Source: Chthoniobacter flavus
Lineage (GTDB): Bacteria; Verrucomicrobiota; Verrucomicrobiia; Chthoniobacterales; Chthoniobacteraceae
DNA: 53,557 nucleotides
NCBI GenBank assembly: GCA_945860355.1
Contig: CAMARB010000006.1
Coordinates: 1 to 53,557 of the forward strand
Direction: 5' to 3'
Numbering within the stretch: the stretch's first letter is position 1; every line of letters begins with the position of its first letter. The position numbers were made by a program, and so were the translations under genes. This document shows positions 34,823 through 44,902 of this stretch, piece after piece. The notes beneath the pieces are model-generated. The model saw nothing but the letters and a program-made list of their open reading frames with translations. It did no database searches and was not told where the DNA came from.

Positions 34823-35701
34823 TCAGAGCCCCCGCACAAAATGCAGGTAGAAAAACAGGAGCGGCGCGGTGAAAAGAATCGAGTCGATCAAATCCAGCGC
34901 CCCGCCGATCCCCGGCAGGAAAGAACCCGAATCCTTCACGCCCGTGCTGCGCTTGACGATGGACTCGGCCAGATCGCCCACGATGGCGGCGAACCCCAGG
35001 CCCAGCCCCAGAACCAAGGCGTCCACCTGGCGCAGAAACGACAACCGGTCCGGAATGATCGAGAGCAAACCGCACGCGCCAGCCACCGAAAAGAGCAGGG
35101 CCCCGAAAAAACCTTCCCATGTTTTCTTGGGGGAAATATGGGGCACCAGCAGATGTTTCCCGCAGAGTGAACCCACGACATAAGCGCCCATGTCGCTGAA
35201 TTTGGTGACCAACACCAGCCAGAGCACGTAGAGATGGCCGGTCACATGGCCGCCGGCGTCGCGCGGCACGAGATACACGATCTTTGTGACAAAACTAAAA
35301 AGCCACGGCACGTAGAGCAGACCGAACACGGTGTAAGCCATGGTCTCCAACGGCGAGACATCCCGGGTTTTCTGGAACATCTGCCGGGAAAACACCACCA
35401 GCATGAAGAAAAGCAGCGCGGCGATTTCAAAATCGTACGAGCCCACCGGCCCCACGCGGCTGAAGTAGTAGAAACTCCCCAGATTCAGGAGCCCCCCGCA
35501 AATCATACCGATCCCCTTGAAATTCGGGAGCCCTTTGACGTCGAGCATGGAGTAGAACTCCCAAAGGCCCAGAAGCCCCAAAGCCGAGATCAGCCCCATG
35601 AAACCGAGCTCATACCCCGTAAGAATCACCGTCAACGCCACCGACCACAAACCGACCGAACTGCCCAGACGGCGTAGGAAAACAAGCTGGTGAGTGGTCA
35701 T
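34823..35701 (-). CDS. cdsA: Phosphatidate cytidylyltransferase
   Basis: A 292-residue membrane protein of about 8 TMs starting MTTHQLVFLRRLGSSVGLWSVA at 35701. The CdsA signature is near the C-terminus: VGDLAESIVKRSTGVKDSGSFLPGIGGALDLIDSI, preceded by VTKFSDMGAYVVGSLCGKHLL and SPKKTWEGFFGALLF. It makes CDP-diacylglycerol for phospholipid synthesis. It is the first gene of the cdsA-dxr-rseP-ispG run; uppS, its common upstream partner, is absent here. Confidence 0.95.
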   Translation of the reverse strand: MTTHQLVFLRRLGSSVGLWSVALTVILTGYELGFMGLISALGLLGLWEFYSMLDVKGLPNFKGIGMICGGLLNLGSFYYFSRVGPVGSYDFEIAALLFFMLVVFSRQMFQKTRDVSPLETMAYTVFGLLYVPWLFSFVTKIVYLVPRDAGGHVTGHLYVLWLVLVTKFSDMGAYVVGSLCGKHLLVPHISPKKTWEGFFGALLFSVAGACGLLSIIPDRLSFLRQVDALVLGLGLGFAAIVGDLAESIVKRSTGVKDSGSFLPGIGGALDLIDSILFTAPLLFFYLHFVRGL

Positions 35702-36099
35702 GACGGGGGAGCCGGGCGAACGGCGGTGGAGAATCAGCGAGGCTCCGGGCAATGGCAAGCTCGCGCTGGCCGCGACCTTTCTCGTGGGAGGCCAGCCACA
35801 TTTCACAAATCTGAAACCCGCGACCGCCGGAACGGCGCGCGGGAGATGCGCCAAAAGCGCGCTCACAAAAATCGATGACCACGCATCACATCGGCAAAGA
35901 GCCTGGGACCCACGACCCGCATCCCAGAAACAAACGTGTTACATCCCGGTGGAAAATTTTGCGGGTATCAGGGCAATCATCCTGCTTACCTTCCAGCTGG
36001 TTCTTGAGGAATGGTCAAGGATCACCCAGCAAACTGAGCCGTCCGGGGTTGGTCGACTTGGTTCCTCCCCAGTTCGTTTATTGGCCGTATTTATTCAAA
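35702..36099. other. Long intergenic leader ahead of the esterase gene
   Basis: A stretch of about 398 bases between the divergent cdsA and the large secreted esterase. No credible gene: the open frame running through it is not supported by codon pattern or homology. It should hold both promoters. The last 35 bases before the ATG are unusually AT-rich for this genome (GTTTATT-GGCC-GTATTTATTC), a plausible -10/leader region, but no convincing -35 pair was found. Confidence 0.45.
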
Positions 36100-38988
36100 A
36101 TGAGGAAACGCACACAGATCATCAAAGCCCTAAGCCTGTTGGGGTTACTTATCGAAATCTGCAACCCCGTCCGGAGCTTTGCCCAAGCCACCGACAGCTT
36201 CGAGCCGCTTTCAGCGGGCCGCATCCCAAACAACCTCACGGAGTTGTGGGGGGAATACGACCCGAGGAAGGAGCCTCTGGATGTCGATGTGACCAAATCC
36301 TGGGAGGAAGAGGGCGTCACCCTACGGATCCTGCGCTTCACGGTGGGCACTTTCAAAGGGGTGCCCGCCCGGATGACGGCCATCTACGGATTTCCCAAGA
36401 GTGATCAGAAACTGCCCGCCATTCTCGACCTGCACGGGGCAAACGATTCGGCCAGCCTCGACACGGTGCGGTTTGCCGCCCAACACGGCTACGCGGCGCT
36501 TTCAATTAACTGGGGCGGCAACCGGATCCGGTTGGGGGCCGAGGATTATCAAGGGCCGAACACGGACTGGGGCGCGGTGGACGCGACGCACCCGCAGAAG
36601 AAGAGCCCGACCAACCTCTTTTTCTCCACCGCCCCGAACGGGTTTACTTTGGACTCGGTGGATTCGCCCCGGAACAGCGCCTGGTTTCTCTGCCTGGTAG
36701 CCGCGCGGCGCGCTCTGACGTTCTTGGAGCAACAACTCGAGGCGGACGGCGAACGCATCGGCGTGCAGGGCCATTCGATGGGGGCCAAGATCGCGACTCA
36801 GATCTGCGGAATCGACACCCGCGTCAAGGCCGCAGTCCCGTCGCGGGGCGGTGCGGGCGAACTGCTCATGAGTCAGCGAGACATCCCCGGGGGCGATAGA
36901 ACCAACCCGAGCGAGATTGCCCTCCAGTGCCTTTCCGAGAACGCCTATCTGGACCGGATCACCCGACCCCTGCTCTATCTGAGTCCGTCGAACGACTTCG
37001 ACAGCGTCTTCGACAACATGGCTTACAACTGGCGCAATTTCTCGACCGAACAGGTCCGCATGAGTGTCACCCCGCACACCTCCTACTGGAATGCGCCCGA
37101 GTTCGAAATCACGCGGCTGCTCTGGTTCGAGGAGCACCTCAAGAGCAGCGCTTTGTTTCGGATGCCGAAGACCCCGAAGTTCACCGCCGACCTGCGGACG
37201 GGCAGCGGCGGCACGGTCGTGACGGTCACGCCGGACACGAGCTGGCCGCCGTTGGCGGGCGTGGACGTGTTCTATTCCACCGACCCGGAGTTCAAAACCC
37301 GGTTCTGGCGCGATGCGGAACCCCAGCGCAAAGGGTCGGTCTGGACCGCGGAATGCCCGATGCTCAGCGCGGACGAGCCCCTGTTCATCTACGCGAACGC
37401 GCACTACGAGCTGCCCCTCAAGTATCGCACCGAGGGAGGCCCGAAGACGTTTGCGATTAGCTCCTACCCGCTCACGTTCAACCCGCAACGCATCAAGCTG
37501 GCCGGGGTCAGCCCCCTGGACAAACCCTCCCTGCTCATCGACGACGGCACCCGCGGATGGAAGGATTGGTACCGCAAAACCTGGAGTCACCCTCTCTGGA
37601 AAGCCACCACCCGCAAAATCCACGATCCCAAATGGCAGGGCCCAAACGGCGCTCAACTCGCCTTTGAGATCCTCTCCACGGCGGACAACACCCTGGTGGT
37701 CTCCCTCCGAAACGACGGCTCTGATTCCGACGAGTCCGCCTTTGCCGGCGAGTATTTCTGCGAGAAAAAACTCGCCGCGTCCGAGGATTGGCAGACGGTG
37801 ACCCTGGATTTGGGCGATTTCCTGCCCGCTCGCAAAGACCTAGCGCCCCTGCGCGTCTGGCGTTTCGTCACGGAACTCTCCCTGGGATCCGATGGCGAGA
37901 GCGCCTACAAAAACGGGGTCCGTGTCGACCTGGGCGACAAAGAATGGAAGGGGCCGCGCGAGTTCCGCAACCTGCGCTGGACTCCCTCTCCGGACGCGAT
38001 CCAGGCCCCGCGGCTGGCGGATTTCAAACCCAAGCTTGGACCGGTCGCAAGTTTCTCCGGCCCGGCCCTCACATCGTCCACCGACTTCACAATCCCCCCA
38101 GCCCAGGCCGTGGAGGGCAAGTTGCCCACCCTGGAGAACAGAATCGACGAGATCGGCGGCCAACTCGCCAGAAAATCCCTCGATTCAGGCCCGAAACAGG
38201 GCGTCTCAACGCCGTTCGGCTTCCAGGACAAATCCCCCGGCACGTTGGAGGGCTCTTTATTCGACCTCAAACGCACCCGCAACGGGGACCCCACCGACAT
38301 GCTCCTGCGCGAATTCCGCGAGGTGTTCCGGCGCTTTGTCCGGGAAGGCTGGAGGCAGGAGATCCTGGAGAGATACGCCAAATCCCCCAACGAACTCCAC
38401 GCCACCCAGTTCTTCATCCCCGACGTGGAGGCCTCTCAAGGCCCGAAGGCGTTTGGGATTCAGAATGGGGAAGCGGGACGCTGGCTGGCCCTTTACAAAG
38501 GGCGGATCGCACCGCCGGAGGATGGCACCTATTATTTCGTCGGCGGCGGCCACGATGTGCTCATCGTCCGCGTGAACGGGAAAGTCGTCCTGGATCGGTG
38601 CTGGAACGACCAACATCTCAACACCAAGGATTGGCAGGCCGATCAGAACTACGACTACGCCGTCACCAAGCTCCCGAACGGTTTGGCCAAGGGAGATCCG
38701 ATGCGGATGAAAGCCGACCAGTTCTACGACATCGAGGTGCTCATCGGCGAGGAAGCGGGAAAAACCATGTTCGCTTGGCTGCTGGTGGAGCAGTCCGGCA
38801 AGGTTTATCAGAGAGATCCTCTGGGTAACCCGATCCTGCCCGTCTTCCGCACGGCGGACATCCCGATTCCCGAGCTGGACCCCGGTCAGAGCCTGCCGCC
38901 TTACCTACCCGACGGGCCGCTTTGGAGGGCGCTCCCGCTCCAGAGCAAGGAAAGAAACAACCTCGAGTCGATTTTCGGCCCGAAATAG
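36100..38988 (+). CDS. Large secreted alpha/beta-hydrolase (esterase) with PA14-like C-terminus
   Basis: A 962-residue exported protein. The signal peptide is about residues 1-29. Residues 40-400 are an acetyl-xylan-esterase-like alpha/beta hydrolase: AILDLHGANDSASLDTVRFAAQHGYAALSINWGGN, nucleophile S226 in GHSMG, and candidate His in VTPHTSYWNAPEF. A beta-rich middle part follows (fibronectin-like, about 400-600). The last part (about 775-945) has the PA14-like layout: ALYKGRIAPPEDGTYYFVGGGHDVLIVRVNGKVVLDRCW, then ADQFYDIEVLIGEEAGKTMFAWLL. It probably deacetylates or cleaves polysaccharide esters while binding glycan through the PA14-like end. No partner genes adjacent. Confidence 0.78.
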   Translation: MRKRTQIIKALSLLGLLIEICNPVRSFAQATDSFEPLSAGRIPNNLTELWGEYDPRKEPLDVDVTKSWEEEGVTLRILRFTVGTFKGVPARMTAIYGFPKSDQKLPAILDLHGANDSASLDTVRFAAQHGYAALSINWGGNRIRLGAEDYQGPNTDWGAVDATHPQKKSPTNLFFSTAPNGFTLDSVDSPRNSAWFLCLVAARRALTFLEQQLEADGERIGVQGHSMGAKIATQICGIDTRVKAAVPSRGGAGELLMSQRDIPGGDRTNPSEIALQCLSENAYLDRITRPLLYLSPSNDFDSVFDNMAYNWRNFSTEQVRMSVTPHTSYWNAPEFEITRLLWFEEHLKSSALFRMPKTPKFTADLRTGSGGTVVTVTPDTSWPPLAGVDVFYSTDPEFKTRFWRDAEPQRKGSVWTAECPMLSADEPLFIYANAHYELPLKYRTEGGPKTFAISSYPLTFNPQRIKLAGVSPLDKPSLLIDDGTRGWKDWYRKTWSHPLWKATTRKIHDPKWQGPNGAQLAFEILSTADNTLVVSLRNDGSDSDESAFAGEYFCEKKLAASEDWQTVTLDLGDFLPARKDLAPLRVWRFVTELSLGSDGESAYKNGVRVDLGDKEWKGPREFRNLRWTPSPDAIQAPRLADFKPKLGPVASFSGPALTSSTDFTIPPAQAVEGKLPTLENRIDEIGGQLARKSLDSGPKQGVSTPFGFQDKSPGTLEGSLFDLKRTRNGDPTDMLLREFREVFRRFVREGWRQEILERYAKSPNELHATQFFIPDVEASQGPKAFGIQNGEAGRWLALYKGRIAPPEDGTYYFVGGGHDVLIVRVNGKVVLDRCWNDQHLNTKDWQADQNYDYAVTKLPNGLAKGDPMRMKADQFYDIEVLIGEEAGKTMFAWLLVEQSGKVYQRDPLGNPILPVFRTADIPIPELDPGQSLPPYLPDGPLWRALPLQSKERNNLESIFGPK

Positions 38989-39131
38989 GGCGTTGTTAAA
39001 CGACTCCGCCTCCCGGGTGCGCGGTGAACTCCGCGCTCCCGGGGGGCGCTCCTCGGTTCTGCCCGGGCTTCTCCGGCGGGCCAGCCTTTTGCGGGCACAC
39101 CGAACGTCCGCTGGCACCGCCCGCGAACCCC

Positions 39132-39959
39132 TCAATTCGGCCTGGCGAAATGATGCAGGGCATCAGTTGCGCCCCCCTCCTTTTCCCAACGCAGATACCC
39201 GCCGATGGCGCTGGAAACGTAGCGTTTAGCCGCAGCCACAGCGACGCTCAGAGATTTGCCTTTGCCGAGCTCCGCGGCGATGGCAGCCGAATAGGTGCAC
39301 CCCGTCCCGTGCGTGCTCACCCCCGGCACAAACGGCGCGCGGAACTCCTCCACGCGCCCGTCCGCAAACAGCAGATCCAGGGCGACATCCCCGCGCAGAT
39401 GCCCGCCTTTGACCAGGAAAGGCACCCCGAACCGGGCCACCAACTCCGCGCCCGCCTCCCGCATCGCGGCCACCGTGGTCACGGGGCGCCCGATCAACGC
39501 CGCGACTTCATCGAGGTTCGGCGTGACCACGGTCGCCATTCCAAAAAGGCGCTCCCGGTACACCGCCATCGCGTCGGGCTCCAGCAACGCATGGCCGCTG
39601 GTGGCCACCATCACCGGGTCCACCACGAGAGGAGGGCGCTGCCCCGTCAACTCCAGCGCCTTGAACTCGCGCTCCAACTCCGCGCAAACCGTCTCGAGCG
39701 TGACCCGCGAGTGCAACATCCCGGTTTTCAGGGCCGCCACGGGGAACGCCTCAAAAAGCAGACGCACTTGCGCGGCCACGATCTGCGGCTCCACCGCCTG
39801 AATGGCGCACACCTTGCCCGGCACCTCCGCAACCACGCAGGTCAGCGCCGTCACGCCATACACCCCAAGGGCGCTCATCGTCTTGAGATCCGCCTGGATG
39901 CCGGCGCCCGCGCTGTTATCTGAACCTGCAATCGTGGCAACAACCGGAAGGGTGGACAT
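39132..39959 (-). CDS. thiD: Hydroxymethylpyrimidine (phosphomethylpyrimidine) kinase
   Basis: A 275-residue ribokinase-fold enzyme: VATIAGSDNSAGAGIQADLKTMSALGVYG at the N-terminus, DPVMVATSGHALLE, TPNLDEVAALIG, LVKGGHL, and the anion-hole segment GVSTHGTGCTYSAAIAAELGKG. Length is normal for ThiD. It phosphorylates HMP and HMP-P in thiamine synthesis. No other thi gene and no TPP riboswitch (THI box) is visible upstream, so it may be a salvage or constitutive gene. It is divergent from apaG, with 100 bases between. Confidence 0.95.
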   Translation of the reverse strand: MSTLPVVATIAGSDNSAGAGIQADLKTMSALGVYGVTALTCVVAEVPGKVCAIQAVEPQIVAAQVRLLFEAFPVAALKTGMLHSRVTLETVCAELEREFKALELTGQRPPLVVDPVMVATSGHALLEPDAMAVYRERLFGMATVVTPNLDEVAALIGRPVTTVAAMREAGAELVARFGVPFLVKGGHLRGDVALDLLFADGRVEEFRAPFVPGVSTHGTGCTYSAAIAAELGKGKSLSVAVAAAKRYVSSAIGGYLRWEKEGGATDALHHFARPN

Positions 39960-40059
39960 TTGGATTTCGATGGGAAGAATTCTCGGCGACCCTGCCTGTG
40001 TACGACAGCTCTCCGCCCCGCTGAATCAAAAAACGGTTTCCACCCATCTCCTGCCTCTT

Positions 40060-40446
40060 ATGCCCCCCCCATTCACCGAACTCGCAGGGCTCAGCACCAC
40101 GGTCGATCGCGTGGTTTACATGCCGCACCTTGAGGCCCCGGCGGACCGTCCTCATCCCTTCGTTTATTTCATCACCATCCACAACCATTCCTCGGAGACC
40201 GTCACGATTCGGGGCCGGAAATGGGTCGTCACCGACGAGGACAAAAGCAAGGTCGTGGTGGAAGGCGACGGCGTAGTCGGCAAATTCCCAAGGCTCGCGG
40301 TCGGCGAGACGTTCTCCTACAACAGCTACCACATCATCGCCGGAAAATCCTCGGCCGAGGGCGCGTTCTTCGGGGTCACCGACGCGGGCTGCCCCGTGTT
40401 CACCCGGATCCCCGCCTTCGAGATGCGCGTGCCGCCCGCTTCCTAA
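40060..40446 (+). CDS. apaG: ApaG-domain protein
   Basis: A 128-residue beta-sandwich protein of the ApaG/DUF525 family: the VDRVVYMPHLEAPADRPHPFVYFITIHNHSSETVTIRGRKWVV segment and GVVGKFPRLAVGETFSYNSYH are the family core. Start MPPPFTELAG at 40060. Name from a gene linked to cobalt resistance and Mg efflux in enterics; the exact molecular role is unknown, and F-box proteins of eukaryotes share the domain. Its stop lies 28 bases from the convergent pseudogene end. Confidence 0.85.
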   Translation: MPPPFTELAGLSTTVDRVVYMPHLEAPADRPHPFVYFITIHNHSSETVTIRGRKWVVTDEDKSKVVVEGDGVVGKFPRLAVGETFSYNSYHIIAGKSSAEGAFFGVTDAGCPVFTRIPAFEMRVPPAS

Positions 40447-40473
40447 CCCCGCGGCACTGGAGCGAGGCGCTGC

Positions 40474-42682
40474 TCACCGCGGTTTTTCGTCGGCTGTGCG
40501 CATCAGCGCCAATGCGTCGAGCATCGCCCCCGGCTCCCGGACGCGCACCGCAATCTCCCCCCTGCCTTTGGCCAGACGCACCCGCCCGGGCAGAGGCCCG
40601 AGCCGCACCCAAGTCCACTCGGGATGCGCGCCCAGACTCCACACGCGGGTCTCCCACACAGCCCTTCCGTCACTCCCGGCCGGCCCTCGCCAATCCACAA
40701 AAAACGAGTCGCCCCCCCCTGGCTCCGTGCGGACCCGCCCCCACAAATAGTATTCGCCCGCCTCGGCCACCTCCAAAGGCCAGCGGACCTTGGCCACGGG
40801 ATCGCGCTCGCCCTTTTCCGGCACGGACACGTAACGGGCTCCGGAGGCCTCGGGATCGCTCTGCTCGATCATGGACGCCACCGGGCTGCCGGATTCCGCC
40901 TCGAAGCACACACTCCCCCCGACCCGCACCGGGGGACACTCAATCAACCGCCGATTCAGGCGTTCGAGAAGCGGGATTCGACCCAGAATCTGGCGGCCCA
41001 AGTCTTGCCCATCCAAGGCCAGAAGCGCGCGGTTCCAAGCGGGCTCGGTCACCGCGGGCTCGTTGTAAGGCGCCGCCGCACCCGCCGCCACGCGGCCAGA
41101 GGTTCCCTCCACCTCAACCAGCACCCTCTGATCACCGGATTCCACGCGGACCGGTGCGGCCGCAAACGCCTCCCGCCACTCCGCCACCGCCGCAGGCCCG
41201 GCAAGCTGACTGCCGATCCGCAGCCACAAAGCCACTCCTGCAGTTCCCCGGGCGGATGGCGCGCCGTGATCCACCGTCACGCGCAACACTCCGTGCGGGT
41301 TTTCGTCCGCCACCAAAAACACCGGCGCGGTTCCGCCGTCCCGTCCCCGGCTCCAAGGAACGCGGATCCCCACGGCAGCCGTGCCCTTGCTAAACACCAG
41401 CGCCATTCCGGGCGGGATCTCGCGTTGCCATGGGCCGCTATTGCCCAATCGCCCCAAGTCCACGGCCTCTTGGCCGATCCAGAGCGCGTCCAAGTCTTTG
41501 GGGAACACAAAATGCGATTCGAGGGTAGGCGCCTCCGGAGGCGCCACGCCCTGCTTATAAACCGCCAGCCCAACCGCATCCCGGTCGCGCTGAGCCGCTG
41601 TCCAGAACGGCTGTAAATGCAGGCTCTTCTGGTGCCCGCTGCCTTCGGCAATCCGCGCTTTGCCGTAAGGATCATGGCGCGCATCGGGAATAAAACAGCA
41701 GCGCGCCAAGGTGCGCGGTCCGGGCAAATCCACCGTCAACGGCAGATCCATCTTTCCGCCGTAACCGGCGCCGGCAGAGATTGGAGAGCCGATTGGCGGG
41801 TTGTGGCGGCAGCCACGCGTGGAAAAGAAGGTGCTCATCGAGAACCCCCAAGCCTCGGAGATAATCGTAATCGCGGCTGCGCGCCCCGCCCAACCGCAGG
41901 GAGGGGGGATAAAAATTCAACGCCAGATCCGTCCAGAAGAACTCCAGCAACCTGCGCGCTTGCTCCCGGGCTTCAGGCCTTCGGGCGAAGGCCTCAATGA
42001 GAAGCAAATCATCCAGATTCACCCCTTAATAAGTGGGGCTGACATATTCGTGAACCCCTTGTTCCCAGAGCACGTGCAGGAATATCTCCAGACGCCGATA
42101 ACCCGCCTCGGCCACCTCCGGGCGCCCAAGCGCCTCTCCCAAAAAAATCAGGTCCCCGGCGTTCATCAGCGCGATGTTGGTGTAGCCCGGATCCACCCGG
42201 TGCCGCAGCAGTCCGTCCACCGCAAAAACCATCGTTTCCTGAAGCACCGCTTTCGCGGGGTCCGAGAGTGTATCCCGGTGCCGCAGCCAGAGGAGGGCGG
42301 CGGTTTGCATGCAGAAATCCACCGCGTTGCGATCGAGAATCTCGGTCTGACTCCAATACCAGCGGAAATTGCCGTAAGTGGAGCTTGCCGGGTTGCGATC
42401 CTGCATCTGCGCAGCCATTCCGAGCAAAGAAGCCACCCGCTCCGGGCGCTGTCGGCCCTCGCAATACGCCAAGGCGGCCGAAAACATTTCCCGAACGCCC
42501 AACATCGGCTCGCGATTCCCGGCACGGGTCCACGCCGATTCCGCCCGCTTCAATCCTCCCTCAATCATCAGTTCCCCGGCCGGTTCTCCTCCGGCAGAGG
42601 ACACAGTGCAAAGACCGGCCACGGCCAGCATCAGGGGGAGGAGGGGGAAAACGACGCGGCATCCTTGTCGACAACCCGCCAC
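40474..42682 (-). pseudogene. Broken secreted polysaccharide-active protein (stop plus frameshift)
   Basis: Three pieces read as one gene on the minus strand. The first (from GTG at 42682) has a signal peptide and an alpha-helical domain and ends EYVSPTY at a TAA at 42026-42028. The second piece continues in the same frame as GVNLDDLLLIEAFARR and SRDYDYLRGLGVLDEHLLFHAWLPP, so one sense codon mutated to TAA would restore it. A frameshift between about 41700 and 41838 then moves to the third frame (GKMDLPLTVDLPGPRTLARCCFIPDAR). That part ends with a CBM6-like carbohydrate-binding stretch (CFEAESGSPVASMIEQSDPEASGARYVSVP). The layout resembles alpha/alpha-toroid polysaccharide lyases; function is inferred loosely. 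Either a recent pseudogene or sequencing errors. Confidence 0.7.
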
Positions 42683-42771
42683 GGCTCGTTTTCTTCATGG
42701 GAATTCTTGGAACCCCGCCCCGAACCCGGACTGGACGGCTCTTAACTCAGTCCCCAGGATGCCGCCCCCTC

Positions 42772-43632
42772 ATGAAACGCCTCGCACCTTTTTGCGCCGT
42801 CCTTTCCCTGGTTTTCACTCCGCTGGGCGCCGGCCCGGTTCAAGCTCAGGAAACAGCCGCCGCACCCGCCGGAACGTTGCGGATCTCGGAAAGCCTCTGG
42901 CACGGATTCAACAAACAAACCTTCCCCCTGGACGCGCACGCCGGTTATGTCGTGACTCCCAAATCCCCCGCCCCCGGCAAACCCTGGGTCTGGCGCACCT
43001 CGTTTCCTGATTACCACGCGGAGACGGACATCCTTCTCCTGGAACGCGGATACCACGTGGCGCATCTCGACGTGGTCTCGATGCTCGGCGCCGACTCGGC
43101 GCTGGATCGGATGGACGCATTTTACTCCCTGGTGCGGCAACGCTGGGGGCTCGCTGAAAAACCGGCGCTCGAAGCGGTCAGCCGCGGCGGGCTTCCCGCC
43201 TATCGCTACGCGGCCAGACGCCCCGAACGCGTGGCCTGCATTTACGCAGATGTGCCGGTGATGGACCTCAAAAGCTGGCCCCTCCAACGCGAGGATTCCC
43301 GGAAACCCTTGCAGGACGCCCTCAAATTCTACGGCTGGAACAGCGAGGACGAGTTGCGCGCCTACAAGGGGAACCCTCTCGATTTGCTGGCCCAAATCGC
43401 CCGGGCGAAAATCCCGCTCCGCCATCTCATCAGCCTCAACGACAAAGTCGTGCCGCCCGAGCAAAACACCCTCGAAGCGCAACGCCGACTCCAAGCCATC
43501 GGCTGGGACATCGAACTGGCGATCGTTGCCGAGGGGAACAAACTCGAGGGGCATCATTTCCCAATGGCCGAGGCAGAAAAAACCGCCGCGTTCATCGAAA
43601 AACACGCGGCCGTAAAGGCGGCCACCCCTTAA
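42772..43632 (+). CDS. Secreted alpha/beta hydrolase
   Basis: A 286-residue protein with signal peptide (about 1-26) and start MKRLAPFCAVLSLVF at 42772. The nucleophile elbow is AVSRGG with S137 (the x-S-R-G-G type common in PVC-group secreted esterases). The candidate acid is in SLNDKVVPPEQN and the His in EGHHFPMAEAEKTAAFI. The predicted triad is intact. It probably hydrolyses an ester of a plant- or algal-polysaccharide decoration, but the substrate cannot be read. The upstream pseudogene is divergent. Confidence 0.8.
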   Translation: MKRLAPFCAVLSLVFTPLGAGPVQAQETAAAPAGTLRISESLWHGFNKQTFPLDAHAGYVVTPKSPAPGKPWVWRTSFPDYHAETDILLLERGYHVAHLDVVSMLGADSALDRMDAFYSLVRQRWGLAEKPALEAVSRGGLPAYRYAARRPERVACIYADVPVMDLKSWPLQREDSRKPLQDALKFYGWNSEDELRAYKGNPLDLLAQIARAKIPLRHLISLNDKVVPPEQNTLEAQRRLQAIGWDIELAIVAEGNKLEGHHFPMAEAEKTAAFIEKHAAVKAATP

Positions 43633-43652
43633 CCCCGATTCGCCCACGATCC

Positions 43653-43667
43653 GCGGTTCCGAACCGC
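43653..43667. terminator. Palindrome between convergent genes
   Basis: A perfect GCGGTTC-C-GAACCGC inverted repeat (7-bp arms, 1-base centre) lies in the 64-base gap between the convergent hydrolase and the unknown exported protein. Position fits a bidirectional terminator, but no T tract follows. Confidence 0.3.
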
Positions 43668-43696
43668 CCGGGAGGACGGAGCGTAAAACGCGATTC

Positions 43697-44902
43697 TCAG
43701 GGTTTGGGCAGATCCCCTTCCTCAATCCGGACCTTGGCGGATTTCACCTCCGTCCACCGTTCCGGGGCGAATCGGAACAGGGCCGAGAATTCCGCCCCGA
43801 AATAATAGCCGTCCCCGGGCCAGCCGAAGTGGTGAATGAGGTAGGGCGCCACGACGAGATACTTGTCGTAAACGGCCACGATCCACGGAAAAGGCTGCGT
43901 GCTCTGGGGCTGCAGTGCGGCCAGATTGACCCGGGCCCGCGCCAGATGTTCCCCGGTCGGGTTGTGGATGCTGGCGCTCACAAAATAGCCCCGGCGCAGC
44001 TCGCGTTTCACCGCCTCGGGCAACACAAAATCCAGCGCATACGGCGTCAGCTTCAGGGAGCGATGCTCCGGATCGATCCCGGTGCACAAGAGCACGGTCA
44101 ATGGCGCGTCCGTTTCAGGGTTTTTGCGCAAAGGATCCAACTCCCAGAGACGCCCCCGGGCCAGACGCCCTTCCCAGCCGGCCACGGGCTTGGGATTGAG
44201 ACGTTCGATCACCCGCACACTCAGCGGTAGATTGGAGAAGAACCCCAGTCGCTCCGAGGCCGGCGCATCGGCCGCCGCCCCGGTGCTCTGGATCAACACC
44301 TGCGGCTGGGATCTGCCAATGTCCTCCAGCAAATCGGCCAGCTGGACCGCCGCCCGTTTGTACGCCCGCTGATCGACCCGCAGGGCCATGGGCACCACCA
44401 CCGTCTCCGCCTGGTTGTCGTACCGCATCTGCCCCGCCTGCTCGAGCTCCAGGAGTCCCCGGAACCGGTTCAACCCCTTCACAAGCCGCTCCAACCGCTC
44501 TTTCTTTGTTTCAACCGGGGAAACTCCCCCGCCCCCTGTTTTCCCGTGAACCGCCTCCGGCGTGTTGGAATGCCCGTGGGTGTCGCCCCCGGACGCGGGA
44601 GGGGACGCGGGAATCCCCCCGTGGGGTTTCGATCCCGGGCCGGGGTGACCCGGGGGGGCCGTGGGGGCGCTCGGGGCCTTGGCGTTCTGCGAGGACTCGG
44701 TTTTGAGCAGCTCGGCAAGGGGCGTTTTGAGGTCCAGAAAAGGATCCAGCGCCGATCCCAGCAGGGCCGAGCCCGGCCGCCCCGCTCCGTCCCCAACCGG
44801 GGCGCCGGAGGTATCGGCGGCGATCCCTGCGCCCGGCAGAGAAAGAGCCGCCAGCCAGAGGCAGGAGAAAGCGCGGGTGCGGAATGGAAAGAAACGTGAC
44901 AC
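43697..44902 (-). CDS. Exported protein of unknown function
   Basis: A 401-residue protein. GTG at 44902 gives MSRFFPFRTRAFSCLWLAALSLPGAGIAA, a good signal peptide; a GTG 10 codons earlier is also open. Residues about 60-125 are a Pro/Gly/Ser/His-rich low-complexity linker (APTAPPGHPGPGSKPHGG). The rest is a folded domain with ETVVVPMALRVDQRAYKRAAVQLADLLEDI, DPLRKNPETDAPLTVLLCTG and WIVAVYDKYLVVAPYLIHHFGWPGDGYYFG. No family recognised. Divergent from the flagellar-rod-like gene, 162 bases apart, so the two might share regulation. Confidence 0.62.
   Translation of the reverse strand: MSRFFPFRTRAFSCLWLAALSLPGAGIAADTSGAPVGDGAGRPGSALLGSALDPFLDLKTPLAELLKTESSQNAKAPSAPTAPPGHPGPGSKPHGGIPASPPASGGDTHGHSNTPEAVHGKTGGGGVSPVETKKERLERLVKGLNRFRGLLELEQAGQMRYDNQAETVVVPMALRVDQRAYKRAAVQLADLLEDIGRSQPQVLIQSTGAAADAPASERLGFFSNLPLSVRVIERLNPKPVAGWEGRLARGRLWELDPLRKNPETDAPLTVLLCTGIDPEHRSLKLTPYALDFVLPEAVKRELRRGYFVSASIHNPTGEHLARARVNLAALQPQSTQPFPWIVAVYDKYLVVAPYLIHHFGWPGDGYYFGAEFSALFRFAPERWTEVKSAKVRIEEGDLPKP

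Noticed and set aside
39960-40059. TPP riboswitch upstream of thiD
   Set aside because: No CTGAGA or ACCTGATCTGGATAATGCCAG-type THI-box sequences can be seen in the 100-base gap.
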